Source of the DNA: Lysinibacillus composti
GTDB lineage: Bacteria; Bacillota; Bacilli; Bacillales_A; Planococcaceae
Direction: 5' to 3'
Assembly: GCF_016908465.1 (NCBI RefSeq)
Contig: NZ_JAFBDY010000003.1
Span: forward strand, 62,001 to 126,000
DNA length: 64,000 nucleotides
The position numbers and the translations under genes are program-made. The notes below the pieces were generated by a model. It did no database searches, was not told the origin of the DNA, and saw only the letters and a program-made list of their open reading frames with translations. The first letter of the stretch is position 1; the number at the start of each line of letters is the position of its first letter. Of the stretch, positions 10,088 through 17,354 are shown one piece after another.

Positions 10088-10130
10088 GGGCTGCTTTCGA
10101 TTAAATTCGAAAGCAGCCCTTTGATTTTTT
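10088..10130 (+). terminator. Terminator of the 68-aa gene
   Basis: Perfect 13-bp arms GGGCTGCTTTCGA and TCGAAAGCAGCCC around a 6-nt loop, then a T-rich tail, 28 nt after the stop. Confidence 0.88.
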
Positions 10131-10224
10131 AATGGCAAAATAAACTATTAATTCTCATTGGAATTTTGTCTTTCTGTATAAAAAATACCTAAAAGTTTGT
10201 ATTTCCACTTGCGGCATTTTTCTT

Positions 10225-10632
10225 AAGGGAAATTTCTCCTCAACCTTTTTTCATTGCTTTTCTAATTAAGGGAATATTTTTCCGTTAAATATTGAACCAG
10301 GCCAGATTCCAGGTGATATAAGGGAATATTCTTCCCTTATACATAATAAAATTCCCCTATTTTGGCTTTATTAAGGTCGATAAGGGAAATTTCTTCCGCT
10401 ATTTATCCTATTTTCATTGCTTTTTTTAAAATAAGGGAATATTTTTCCGTTAATTACAGAACCAGATCTGATTCTAGGTGATATAAGGGAATATTCTTCC
10501 TTTATACATAATAAAATCCCCCTATTTTAGCTTTATTAAGGTCGATAAGGGAAATTTCTTCCGCTATTTATCCTATTTTCATTGCTTTTTTTAAAATAAG
10601 GGAATATTTTTCCGTTAAATATAGAACCAGCA
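10225..10632. repeat. Hairpin repeat array, 165-bp period with 51/52/62-bp sub-steps
   Basis: The core taagggaatat recurs at 10267, 10319, 10381 (variant), 10432, 10484, 10546 (variant) and 10597, giving an exact 165-bp higher-order period and sub-steps of 52, 62 and 51 bp. Each core is part of a small palindrome (best: TAAGGGAA / TTCCCTTA at 10319-10339). It fills the gap between the convergent 68-aa gene and the thermonuclease gene. No plausible reading frame. Confidence 0.85.
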
Positions 10633-10642
10633 CTAATTCCAT

Positions 10643-11260
10643 TTATTGTTGAATGATTTCTGGGTGATATCCATCTTTTTGTAAATAATTTTCATTTTCC
10701 CAAATGTTTATTTTTTTGTTTTCCGCCACTAGTTGTATTTCTTTAAGATCTTCTTCAAGTGTATTATTTGGTTCATAAATAAATCTTACTCCAGCATACC
10801 CTTCCTTAATTAATGCTTCTTGTAGTAATACACCATCCACGAAAACATAAGATAATAATCTGCCGTAATGATCGGTTTCATCGCCAATATCAAACAATAT
10901 TTCAATTTTTGACGCATTTTCTAATAGAGTACTCGTAAATTCTTTTGCTTCTTCTGCGTATGGCATTGGATTCTGCTCTTCATAATTCATTTCTGGTGTA
11001 TCGATCATAAGTAATCTAACACGTTTTACTTTACCATTTACTTTAACTCTAAATGTATCTCCGTCATTTGTAGATATATATTCAACAGGTATTAATTCAT
11101 TACCGGTTAGTTTCATAGCATATTCTGGGGTGATTTTATATCCATCCTCATTATCAAGATCAGTTGTTGTGCTCTCTTTTGATGGATAAAAAAAGAGCAA
11201 ATAAATAATTACTGAAATCATCACAATTCCAGTAGTTAATATTGTTTTCAAATCAATCAT
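10643..11260 (-). CDS. Membrane-anchored thermonuclease (SNc-like)
   Basis: Staphylococcal-nuclease-type Ca2+-dependent DNase/RNase, 205 aa. One N-terminal hydrophobic segment (TILTTGIVMISVIIYLLFFY) serves as signal anchor or uncleaved signal. The nuclease domain begins near EYISTNDGDTFRV; active-site Arg in VRLLMIDTPE, Glu in YAEEAKEF, second Arg in DHYGRLLSYVF. The start at 11260 is preferred over one five codons upstream because GAGG then lies 9 nt upstream instead of inside the first codons. Likely extracellular or surface-bound nucleic-acid scavenging. The repeat array starts right after its stop. Confidence 0.9.
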   Translation of the reverse strand: MIDLKTILTTGIVMISVIIYLLFFYPSKESTTTDLDNEDGYKITPEYAMKLTGNELIPVEYISTNDGDTFRVKVNGKVKRVRLLMIDTPEMNYEEQNPMPYAEEAKEFTSTLLENASKIEILFDIGDETDHYGRLLSYVFVDGVLLQEALIKEGYAGVRFIYEPNNTLEEDLKEIQLVAENKKINIWENENYLQKDGYHPEIIQQ

Positions 11261-11423
11261 TAGAATAAACCTCATTTTTTCTTTCTTATGACGATGAATC
11301 TATTTACAAGTTCCTTTTGCTAATAGTTTTTTATTTTTTCAAATTATCACTTCTGAATTGTTGCTGTGTTGCATTCAAATAATCATCATAACTTCACTAT
11401 GTAATGTTAATATTTTTGAACAT

Positions 11424-11460
11424 AAAAAAATGCATGTTTCTAAAGAAAATCATGCATTTT
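11424..11460 (-). terminator. pgpA terminator
   Basis: Arms AAAATGCATG and CATGCATTTT with a run of seven T on the minus strand after the hairpin. Confidence 0.8.
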
Positions 11461-11476
11461 GTTATGTTATAATCCT

Positions 11477-12067
11477 TTATTCATCATCATCTTGATCTGA
11501 TTCTGTTTTTGGACCCAGGACAACTGGAGGAACATCTGCAAACGTTTCCCCTTCTTCTTCTAAGTCTCGCATTTTATGAGCAATACGGGAGGCTGCACTT
11601 GCTGCAATACTGCCTACTAAGTCATCTAAAAATGTATTAATGCCATTTCCAGATTTCGTATCTAATTTTTCAATAATCCCTACTTTTTTCTTATCTAAAT
11701 GTCCGTATGTTGTTAATGCAATACTTCCATATGTTAAAACCGAACCAATCGCAATTGTTTCATCGACTCCGAATAACCCTTCATCTGATTCAACAATCGT
11801 TTGGAGTGGCTCAGATAACATTTTCTTTTCTGCTAACTCATCAAGCTCAATTCCTACTAATAAGGCATGTTGAACTTCACGTTTCGATAAAACACGTTCT
11901 ACTGAATGAATACAGTGTTCAAGTGTTAAACCTGGATTATAGGGGTTTTGCATTTCATGTACTATTTCAGCAATATCTTCTATTTTAACACCACGACGGA
12001 TTAAAGCTGCTTTAGCGGCAGCTGTCACGTCTTGAGAATGGACACGTACGTTTTTATTATGCATCAT
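11477..12067 (-). CDS. Phosphatidylglycerophosphatase A family protein (YutG-like)
   Basis: Belongs to the PgpA family, which dephosphorylates phosphatidylglycerol phosphate at the membrane, the last step of PG synthesis. In Bacilli the homologue is YutG. 196 aa: an N-terminal helical stretch (TAAAKAALIRRGVKIEDIAEIVHEMQ), then the conserved VGIELDELAEKK...FGVDETIAIGSVLTYGSIALTTYGHLDKK core and a glycine/aspartate segment GNGINTFLDDLVGSIAASAASRIAHK. The acidic tail (TESDQDDDE) is longer than in YutG. AGAGG lies 6 nt before the start. Single gene with terminator. Confidence 0.82.
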   Translation of the reverse strand: MMHNKNVRVHSQDVTAAAKAALIRRGVKIEDIAEIVHEMQNPYNPGLTLEHCIHSVERVLSKREVQHALLVGIELDELAEKKMLSEPLQTIVESDEGLFGVDETIAIGSVLTYGSIALTTYGHLDKKKVGIIEKLDTKSGNGINTFLDDLVGSIAASAASRIAHKMRDLEEEGETFADVPPVVLGPKTESDQDDDE

Positions 12068-12558
12068 TTCTGGCCTCTTTTCTAAATAGTTAAATGGTCA
12101 ATAATATTTCATCTATTATACTAGAATACGTCTTACTACATAATACACGCTAACAAACGTTTATGATACAATTTCGGTAAGAAAAGCGGTGAAGGCTATG
12201 TTAGGTATTATCGGGTTTAATTCCACGTGAGCATTACCGGATTCACTTTCACCCACGCAACAACTAGCGTAAACAGACATGGGTAAAGCATACAAAGTTA
12301 TACATTGAGCTACATAAAGGCTGTTAGTAAAGAACTTTGTTGACGAAAACGACATGTTCACAAGTCACACGCCGACTTTAAAATAATATCCTGTGAGTAC
12401 AAGTACAATTGCAATGCCGACCTAACGTCACACAGTTAGCATTCACTGCTCTTGTACACACTAGTACTGACTAGTGTCAAAGTGTCCCGAATAGCAAGGA
12501 CTAATCATCATGAAAAGCAGAGCACATATGCTTTAGATAATTACTAAGGAGGAACATC
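12068..12558. repeat. 490-bp divergent gap with decayed structured repeat
   Basis: Lies between divergent pgpA and yjcH and is richer in GC than its surroundings. It has multiple short palindromes: CTAAC/GTTAG (about 12432-12450), CACTAGT/ACTAGTG (about 12467-12483), and TACAAG/CTTGTA arms around them. This resembles the layout of the dispersed double-hairpin elements but without intact RUCCU loops. A 66-codon minus-strand frame here has no ribosome binding site and is not supported. Confidence 0.4.
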
Positions 12559-13278
12559 GTGGAAAAAGGAACAGTTAAGGACATTACACTTTTTAGTAAT
12601 GAGCTTCAAGAAGAAATGGAAATACTAATATATATCCCTGCTAACTACACCCCACTTTATAAATATAATCTCTTAATCGCTTCTGATGGAAAAGATTATT
12701 TTCAATTAGGTGGAATCGCTCGACTTGCTGATCAGTTAATTGAGGATTATGAAATTGAAGATCTTATTATTGTTGGGGTTCCATATAAAGACGTGCAAGA
12801 TCGAAGAAGGAAATATATACCTAAAGGCGATCAAAATATCGCTTACCTACGTTTTTTAGCTCATGAACTAATTCCCTATATCGATCAAGAATATTCGACG
12901 ATTCAATTAGGTTCGAGCAGAGGAGTAATAGGTGATTCAATGGCAGCAACTGCTTCATTACTAGCTGCATTTAAGTATCCTAATATTTTTAGTAAAGTAA
13001 TTTTACAATCACCCTATGTGGATGAGTTCGTGTTAAAGGCAGTAGAAGAGTCTAATGTTCAAGATAAAATTTCAATTTATCATATTGTTGGCACAGGAGA
13101 AGAAAAGGTGTTAACAACAGATAAGAAAATTAAAGACTTCCTAACACCAAATCGTCACTTACACGAGTTATTAGTTAATAAAGGATACGATACATTTTTT
13201 GAAGAATTTGATGGCAACCATTCGTGGAAATTTTGGAAGCCAGATTTAAAGAGAGCACTAATTAAAAATTTCAGTTAA
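12559..13278 (+). CDS. yjcH: Putative esterase YjcH (alpha/beta hydrolase)
   Basis: Enterochelin-esterase-like alpha/beta hydrolase, 239 aa. The nucleophile elbow reads GDSMAAT (about residues 133-139) in place of the common GxSxG, with a preceding LGSSRG; the C-terminal catalytic His is likely in DGNHSWKFW. The GTG start at 12559 follows AAGGAGG closely. First gene of the yjcH-yjcG-yjcF cluster, an order kept in B. subtilis. Substrate unknown. Confidence 0.85.
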   Translation: MEKGTVKDITLFSNELQEEMEILIYIPANYTPLYKYNLLIASDGKDYFQLGGIARLADQLIEDYEIEDLIIVGVPYKDVQDRRRKYIPKGDQNIAYLRFLAHELIPYIDQEYSTIQLGSSRGVIGDSMAATASLLAAFKYPNIFSKVILQSPYVDEFVLKAVEESNVQDKISIYHIVGTGEEKVLTTDKKIKDFLTPNRHLHELLVNKGYDTFFEEFDGNHSWKFWKPDLKRALIKNFS

Positions 13279-13353
13279 TGTTTTAAAATGTCTAAATATT
13301 TCAAATCTGTTATAATCATTATGTAAATTATTTTATTATGGGGGTAACGGACT

Positions 13354-13872
13354 ATGAAATATGGGATTGTAGCATTTCCATCAAAAAAACTTCAAGATTT
13401 AGCGAATACTTATCGTAAACGTTATGATTCGCATTATACGAAAATCACTCCGCATATTACCTTAAAAGAAGCGTTCGAGGCGGATGAATCTGAGATTAGT
13501 AAAATTTCTGATACGATTGAAAAAATCGCAAGTAATTTTGAACCATTAAAAATACACGCAACAAAAGTCAGTTCTTTTTTCCCTACGACAAATGTGATCT
13601 ACTTCAAAATCGAACAAACTGAACAATTAACGAATCTTTATGAAGAACTTAAATCACAAATAAACCTTGGCCAACCTAAACACGTTTTTGCTCCTCATAT
13701 AACAATTGCACAAGATATTACTGCATCTGAACATGATGACATTTTCGGTCAATTACGCATGATTGGTGTAAATGAACATGATACCATCGATCGAATTCAC
13801 TTATTGTATCAATTAGAAGACGGTTCCTGGACAACATTTGAAACTTACCGATTAACTGGGGATGAAAACTAA
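13354..13872 (+). CDS. yjcG: 2H phosphoesterase family protein YjcG
   Basis: Two HxT/Sx signatures define the 2H RNA-ligase/cyclic phosphodiesterase superfamily: HITL (about residue 33) and HITI (about residue 115). 172 aa, normal length. It should hydrolyse or ligate 2',3'-cyclic phosphate-type ends, but the physiological substrate of YjcG is unknown to me. GGGGGTAA lies upstream of the ATG. The 3' end overlaps the start of yjcF by 11 bp, so translation is probably coupled. Confidence 0.9.
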   Translation: MKYGIVAFPSKKLQDLANTYRKRYDSHYTKITPHITLKEAFEADESEISKISDTIEKIASNFEPLKIHATKVSSFFPTTNVIYFKIEQTEQLTNLYEELKSQINLGQPKHVFAPHITIAQDITASEHDDIFGQLRMIGVNEHDTIDRIHLLYQLEDGSWTTFETYRLTGDEN

Positions 13873-14302
13873 GGTGTTCGAGGCCAAAATTGTTGATACA
13901 AAAGAAGAACTCGATTTCGCTTTTGAAATTCGAAAAAAAGTTTTTGTAGAAGAACAAGGGGTGCCAGTACATCTTGAACTCGATGAGCATGACGCGTCGG
14001 CTGTACATTTTATACTAAAAGATGGGGAAAAAGTAATTGGTGCTTCTCGACTTCGTGAATTAGAACATAGAATCGGAAAAGTGGAACGTGTTTGTGTACT
14101 ACGAGAATATCGTGGGAAAAGATTGGGTATTCTCATTATGCAGGCAGTTGAAAACTATGCTACTAAACATGGATGGAAGAAGTTAAAACTTAACGCGCAA
14201 AGTTATGCAATACCATTTTATGAAAAGTTAAATTTTAAAGTAACTTCGCCTGAATTTCTGGATGCAAACATTCCACATCGGGCAATGGAAAAACTTATAT
14301 AA
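13862..14302 (+). CDS. yjcF: GNAT family N-acetyltransferase YjcF
   Basis: GCN5-type acetyltransferase, 146 aa. The acetyl-CoA loop is in VCVLREYRGKRLGILIM, with a following helix and the NAQSYAIPFYEKLNFK strand-helix end typical of the ElaA/YjcF branch. The ATG overlaps the yjcG stop (ATGAAAACTAA); GGGG lies just upstream. Acceptor unknown. Confidence 0.88.
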   Translation: MKTKVFEAKIVDTKEELDFAFEIRKKVFVEEQGVPVHLELDEHDASAVHFILKDGEKVIGASRLRELEHRIGKVERVCVLREYRGKRLGILIMQAVENYATKHGWKKLKLNAQSYAIPFYEKLNFKVTSPEFLDANIPHRAMEKLI

Positions 14303-14318
14303 AATAAATTCTGTTGTA

Positions 14319-14360
14319 AATAAAGTGTAGACAAAGGACGTACTTTGTCTACACTTTATT
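14319..14360. terminator. Bidirectional terminator between yjcF and spoVIF
   Basis: Perfect 18-bp arms (14319-14336 and 14343-14360) with a 6-nt loop and A/T tails on both strands. It separates convergent yjcF (+) and spoVIF (-). Confidence 0.92.
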
Positions 14361-14420
14361 TTAAATTGCGCTAAATTTAGTTTAATTAATAGAATATTAA
14401 TTTTAATAATCCGAGTGGAG

Positions 14421-14669
14421 TTATCCCATCATTTTTTGAATTTTGCTTAAATCTAAAGAAGAACCGTCTTTAATGATGGAATTTACAATTTGATCTTCTA
14501 AGTCTTTCGAAATTTGTTTATTTGCTAATTTGCCTACTTTACGTACAATTTTACGTACTTGTTTTTCATTCGTAAAATCAGCATGTTGTATTGCATTTGC
14601 CAGTGCAAAAATTTCTTCCATCTCTACACCAGTTTTATTTTCGATTTGTCTGAAAAATGGATTAGTCAT
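14421..14669 (-). CDS. spoVIF: Stage VI sporulation protein F
   Basis: Short helical protein (82 aa) matching SpoVIF (YjcC), a mother-cell protein controlled by sigma-K in B. subtilis and needed for late coat assembly. The family core NPFFRQIENKTGVEMEEIFALANAIQ-like segment and RKIVRKVGKLANK are present. It starts 13 nt after the yjcZ stop, so both are probably read from the sigma-K promoter upstream of yjcZ. Confidence 0.92.
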   Translation of the reverse strand: MTNPFFRQIENKTGVEMEEIFALANAIQHADFTNEKQVRKIVRKVGKLANKQISKDLEDQIVNSIIKDGSSLDLSKIQKMMG

Positions 14670-14682
14670 AATCTCTCACCCC

Positions 14683-14868
14683 TTACTTAAAAGAGCATCC
14701 AACAATGATTAAAAGAATGAATAATACAACGATTAATACAAAAACTGAACTTCCACATTTTTCCTTTCCATAATCATATGATGGACTTACTTGACCGCAG
14801 AAATCAGGTCCATAATTATCATATGCAGGACTCACTTGGTTGCCACCACATCCACAATTATTCCACAT
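14683..14868 (-). CDS. YjcZ family sporulation protein
   Basis: 61 aa: a Cys/Gly/Tyr-rich N-terminus with a duplicated SPAYDNYG / SPSYDYG segment and a C-terminal membrane helix VFVLIVVLFILLIIVGCSF, the hallmark of the YjcZ family. GGAGGGG lies upstream of the ATG and a sigma-K promoter 24-51 nt upstream. First gene of a yjcZ-spoVIF unit. Likely inserted in a spore membrane. Confidence 0.9.
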   Translation of the reverse strand: MWNNCGCGGNQVSPAYDNYGPDFCGQVSPSYDYGKEKCGSSVFVLIVVLFILLIIVGCSFK

Positions 14869-14891
14869 AAAAAACCCCTCCTTTCACTTTG

Positions 14892-14919
14892 TATACTATG
14901 CAGTAATACAAAGGAAAGT
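14892..14919 (-). promoter_or_regulatory. Sigma-K promoter of yjcZ-spoVIF
   Basis: On the minus strand: -35 ACT (14917-14919), 16-bp spacer, -10 CATAGTATA (14892-14900), fitting the sigma-K pattern AC-N16/17-CATAnnnTA. It lies 24 nt before the yjcZ ATG. Confidence 0.7.
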
Positions 14920-14930
14920 GGGGTATTCGT

Positions 14931-15299
14931 CTAATCTGCTTTACCTTTTGGTTTAAAAATAAATGCAGCAATAAATCCAAATACAATTGCAGCACTTATT
15001 CCTGAACTTGTCACTTCAAACATTCCTGTCAAAACACCAACCCAGCCATGCTTTTCTGCCTCAGCTAAAGCACCATGAGTTAAAGAATTTCCGAATGATG
15101 TAATTGGGATTGTGGCACCAGCACCAGCCCAGTCAATTAAAGGCTCATATAAACCTAAACCATCTAATACTGCTCCCGCAACAACTAATATTGAAAGCGT
15201 ATGCCCTGGTGTTAGTTTCCCAACATCCATAATTAATTGACCAATTGCACAAATAATACCACCTATTATAAATGCCATTAAAAAATCAAAGAAAACCAT
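14931..15299 (-). CDS. spoVAE: Stage V sporulation protein AE (SpoVAEb)
   Basis: Integral inner-spore-membrane component of the Ca-dipicolinate channel, 122 aa. Four hydrophobic helices; the family sequence FLMAFIIGGIICAIGQLIMDVGKL and the central GATIPITSFGNSLTHGA are plain. It is paralogous to SpoVAC, with a matching GG(I)ICxIGQ/H segment. Last gene of the four-gene spoVA unit, 9 nt after spoVAD. Confidence 0.95.
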   Translation of the reverse strand: MVFFDFLMAFIIGGIICAIGQLIMDVGKLTPGHTLSILVVAGAVLDGLGLYEPLIDWAGAGATIPITSFGNSLTHGALAEAEKHGWVGVLTGMFEVTSSGISAAIVFGFIAAFIFKPKGKAD

Positions 15300-15308
15300 A
15301 TTCCCGCC

Positions 15309-16304
15309 TCACTCTATCGTAATTTCAATTGCATGTGCTGTACAAGGAATTGACTCCCCTTGTTGAAACGAAAGAGGAGAAAGAAGCGCGCCAGTTGCAA
15401 CAAGTAATACTTTTTTATAACGTCCACTTTTTAACTGTTGATCAATGTAACTGTAATATACAGCAGCTGAACAACCAGCTCCACTAGCACCCGCTAAAAA
15501 GGACTCATCCTCTCCATAAAACTCCGCACCAGCATCACGAAATAGCTGCAGTTCCTGTTGTTTTGTTCCGGTTTGCGCAAACATGGCTTTTAAGATCTTT
15601 AATCCGATTTTTCCTAAATCACCTGTCATAATTAAATCATAGTCGGTTATTTTTTGATTTCTTTTTTTCAAATGATTTGTAATTGTATCGTAGGCTGCAG
15701 GAGCCATTGCGCCACCCATATGCAGTGGATCTGTTTGACCGTAATCAATTACTTTGCCAACTGTTGCAGCAACAATTGATGGATACTTTGGATTATGTTT
15801 CCCAATTAGCGCATATCCTGCAGCCGTAACAGTCCATTGAGCTGTTGCAGGTTTTGGCCCTCCATAATTAATAGGATAACGAAATTGTCGTTCAACAGAA
15901 TTATGTTGACTTGATGCACCTGCTATGGCATGTTGTGAAGCACCTAATTCTGTTAGTAAACTTGCTACAATAACTGAAGAAACAGATGTTGCACATGCTG
16001 AGAACATCCCAATAAATGAAACAGCTATTTCCCTAGCAGCAAAGTTGGTTGGTGTCATTTGATTGACTAAATCTCCGCTTAAAAAGAAGTCAACATCTAA
16101 ATTTTTGATATTTGCCTTTTGCATGACAATATCACATGCTTCTTGAATCATCTTCGAATGACCTTGCTCATTGGTTTTTTGTCCCCATCGTTCATCATCT
16201 ACTACTGAATCAAAATAGGAATAAAATACACTTTTCTTTTCTAAAGGCCCCGCTACAGCCCCACAAGCAAGAATCGATGGTTTCGATTGAAATACTATTA
16301 CCAT
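15309..16304 (-). CDS. spoVAD: Stage V sporulation protein AD
   Basis: Dipicolinic-acid-binding soluble component of the SpoVA channel, with a thiolase-like fold. 331 aa, family length. It has the conserved SGDLVNQMTPTNFAAREI, ACATSVSS, SSQHNSVERQFRYPINYGGPKP, MGGAMAPAA and ATGALLSPLSFQQGESIP segments. The start overlaps the spoVAC stop by 7 bp (translational coupling). Confidence 0.96.
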   Translation of the reverse strand: MVIVFQSKPSILACGAVAGPLEKKSVFYSYFDSVVDDERWGQKTNEQGHSKMIQEACDIVMQKANIKNLDVDFFLSGDLVNQMTPTNFAAREIAVSFIGMFSACATSVSSVIVASLLTELGASQHAIAGASSQHNSVERQFRYPINYGGPKPATAQWTVTAAGYALIGKHNPKYPSIVAATVGKVIDYGQTDPLHMGGAMAPAAYDTITNHLKKRNQKITDYDLIMTGDLGKIGLKILKAMFAQTGTKQQELQLFRDAGAEFYGEDESFLAGASGAGCSAAVYYSYIDQQLKSGRYKKVLLVATGALLSPLSFQQGESIPCTAHAIEITIE

Positions 16305-16753
16305 TCGACTACGCCCAATGAAACAAGAATTAATTTTATTAAGGCAACAAAGAAAGCGGAAAAGACACCAAATAATATAACAGAACCTGCTAGCTTAAAT
16401 ATATTACTACCCACACCTAGAACCAGCCCTTCAGTTCTACCCTCAATTGCTGCAGAAACAACTGCATTACTAAATCCGGTTACAGGCACTGCACTTCCTG
16501 CCCCTGCAAATTGTCCTAGTTTACGGTACAACCCTAGCCCGGTTAAGATTGCAGCAATTAAAACCATCGTAGCAACAGTTGGGTTTCCTGATGTTTTTTC
16601 AGTAAAGTCGAAAAATATAATATAAAAGTACGTAATAGCATGTCCAATTGTACAAATAATTCCTCCTATAAGGAACGCTTTTAAAACGTTTTTTAGATAA
16701 GGAGTAGGAGGTGTAATTTGTTGCTCTATACTCTGATATTGTTCTGCATCCAT
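16298..16753 (-). CDS. spoVAC: Stage V sporulation protein AC
   Basis: Membrane channel subunit for Ca-DPA; SpoVAC is mechanosensitive in B. subtilis. 151 aa, four hydrophobic segments after a hydrophilic 18-residue N-terminus (TPPTPYLKNVLKAFLIGG). The GAGSAVPVTGFSNAVVSAA segment is diagnostic. Its ATG overlaps the last base of the upstream lipoprotein gene stop. Confidence 0.96.
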   Translation of the reverse strand: MDAEQYQSIEQQITPPTPYLKNVLKAFLIGGIICTIGHAITYFYIIFFDFTEKTSGNPTVATMVLIAAILTGLGLYRKLGQFAGAGSAVPVTGFSNAVVSAAIEGRTEGLVLGVGSNIFKLAGSVILFGVFSAFFVALIKLILVSLGVVEW

Positions 16754-17163
16754 TATGTTTCCTCCTTCGCTAATTCCTTAAGCTTTTGTACTTCGTCGAC
16801 TACTTTTTGTTGATCTTTCTCTTCTAACAATTTCTCCGATTCCCAATACAACTTAAAATCTGTTGACACTAATACATTTAAATCAGGATATTGTTCGTCA
16901 AATTGTTTCTGAACTCTTTCTTCTATCTTTTGTTTTTTGAAGGCTAACCATGGCTTAACTTGAAGTGATACTAGCAATTCATCTTCGACAAAAACTGCAA
17001 TTCCGTTATACACTTCATCTGTTTCAGCAATGACTCCTTCGACATCCGCGCGTACTCCTCCAACTTCACTCTCATTATATATCCTAATTGTTTGTTCATT
17101 TGCTGAAGAACATCCAACTAAAAAAAACGGGACGAAGAAAAAGGTTAATGCCATTTTTTTCAA
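16753..17163 (-). CDS. YhcN/YlaJ-type sporulation lipoprotein
   Basis: 136 aa with a lipoprotein signal: KK, hydrophobic core, then LVGC (Cys about 18). The mature part is hydrophilic and fits the spore lipoprotein YhcN/YlaJ family (IRIYNESEVGGVRADVEGVIAETDEVYNGIAVFVEDELLVSLQV). The start is TTG at 17163, with AAGGGGG 7 nt upstream; the next ATG is three codons later. First gene of the spoVA unit, under a sigma-G promoter. In transposon-borne spoVA2mob operons a YhcN/YlaJ gene also sits in front of spoVAC-D-Eb, but with DUF1657/DUF421 genes that are missing here. Confidence 0.85.
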   Translation of the reverse strand: MKKMALTFFFVPFFLVGCSSANEQTIRIYNESEVGGVRADVEGVIAETDEVYNGIAVFVEDELLVSLQVKPWLAFKKQKIEERVQKQFDEQYPDLNVLVSTDFKLYWESEKLLEEKDQQKVVDEVQKLKELAKEET

Positions 17164-17184
17164 AGTTCAACCCCCTTTTCTATC

Positions 17185-17215
17185 AATTATGCGCACAAAA
17201 AAATGAAACTATTCA
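17185..17215 (-). promoter_or_regulatory. Sigma-G promoter of the spoVA operon
   Basis: Minus strand: -35 TGAATA (17210-17215), 18-bp spacer, -10 CATAATT (17185-17191). This matches the forespore sigma-G pattern TGnATA-N17/18-CATnnTA and is correctly placed 22 nt before the start codon. Confidence 0.75.
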
Positions 17216-17312
17216 GTCAAGGCACTTAACTTTGGTGGAATAATTTCTTCTAAAAAAATTCGCCTATTTTATGCGCCTATGGACATTCGCCCTGTTTTAA
17301 TATCCGTATCGA

Positions 17313-17321
17313 CATATTGTA
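17313..17321 (+). promoter_or_regulatory. Sigma-K -10 element of the CotZ-like gene
   Basis: CATATTGTA is an exact CATAnnnTA match, 33 nt before the ATG. No good AC-type -35 sits 16-17 bp upstream, so an activator such as GerE may be needed (inference). Confidence 0.5.
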
Positions 17322-17354
17322 GAGTGAAGTAATCATAAGAGAGGTGACTCAATA

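Noticed and set aside
10225-10632. CRISPR array
   Set aside because: Sequence between palindromic cores is itself repeated every 165 bp; there are no unique spacers.
12161-12361. Minus-strand frame of 66 codons between pgpA and yjcH
   Set aside because: No ribosome binding site, no family resemblance, and it lies in a palindrome-rich decayed repeat.
13718-14136. Minus-strand frames over yjcG and yjcF
   Set aside because: Shadows of two genes with clear catalytic motifs.
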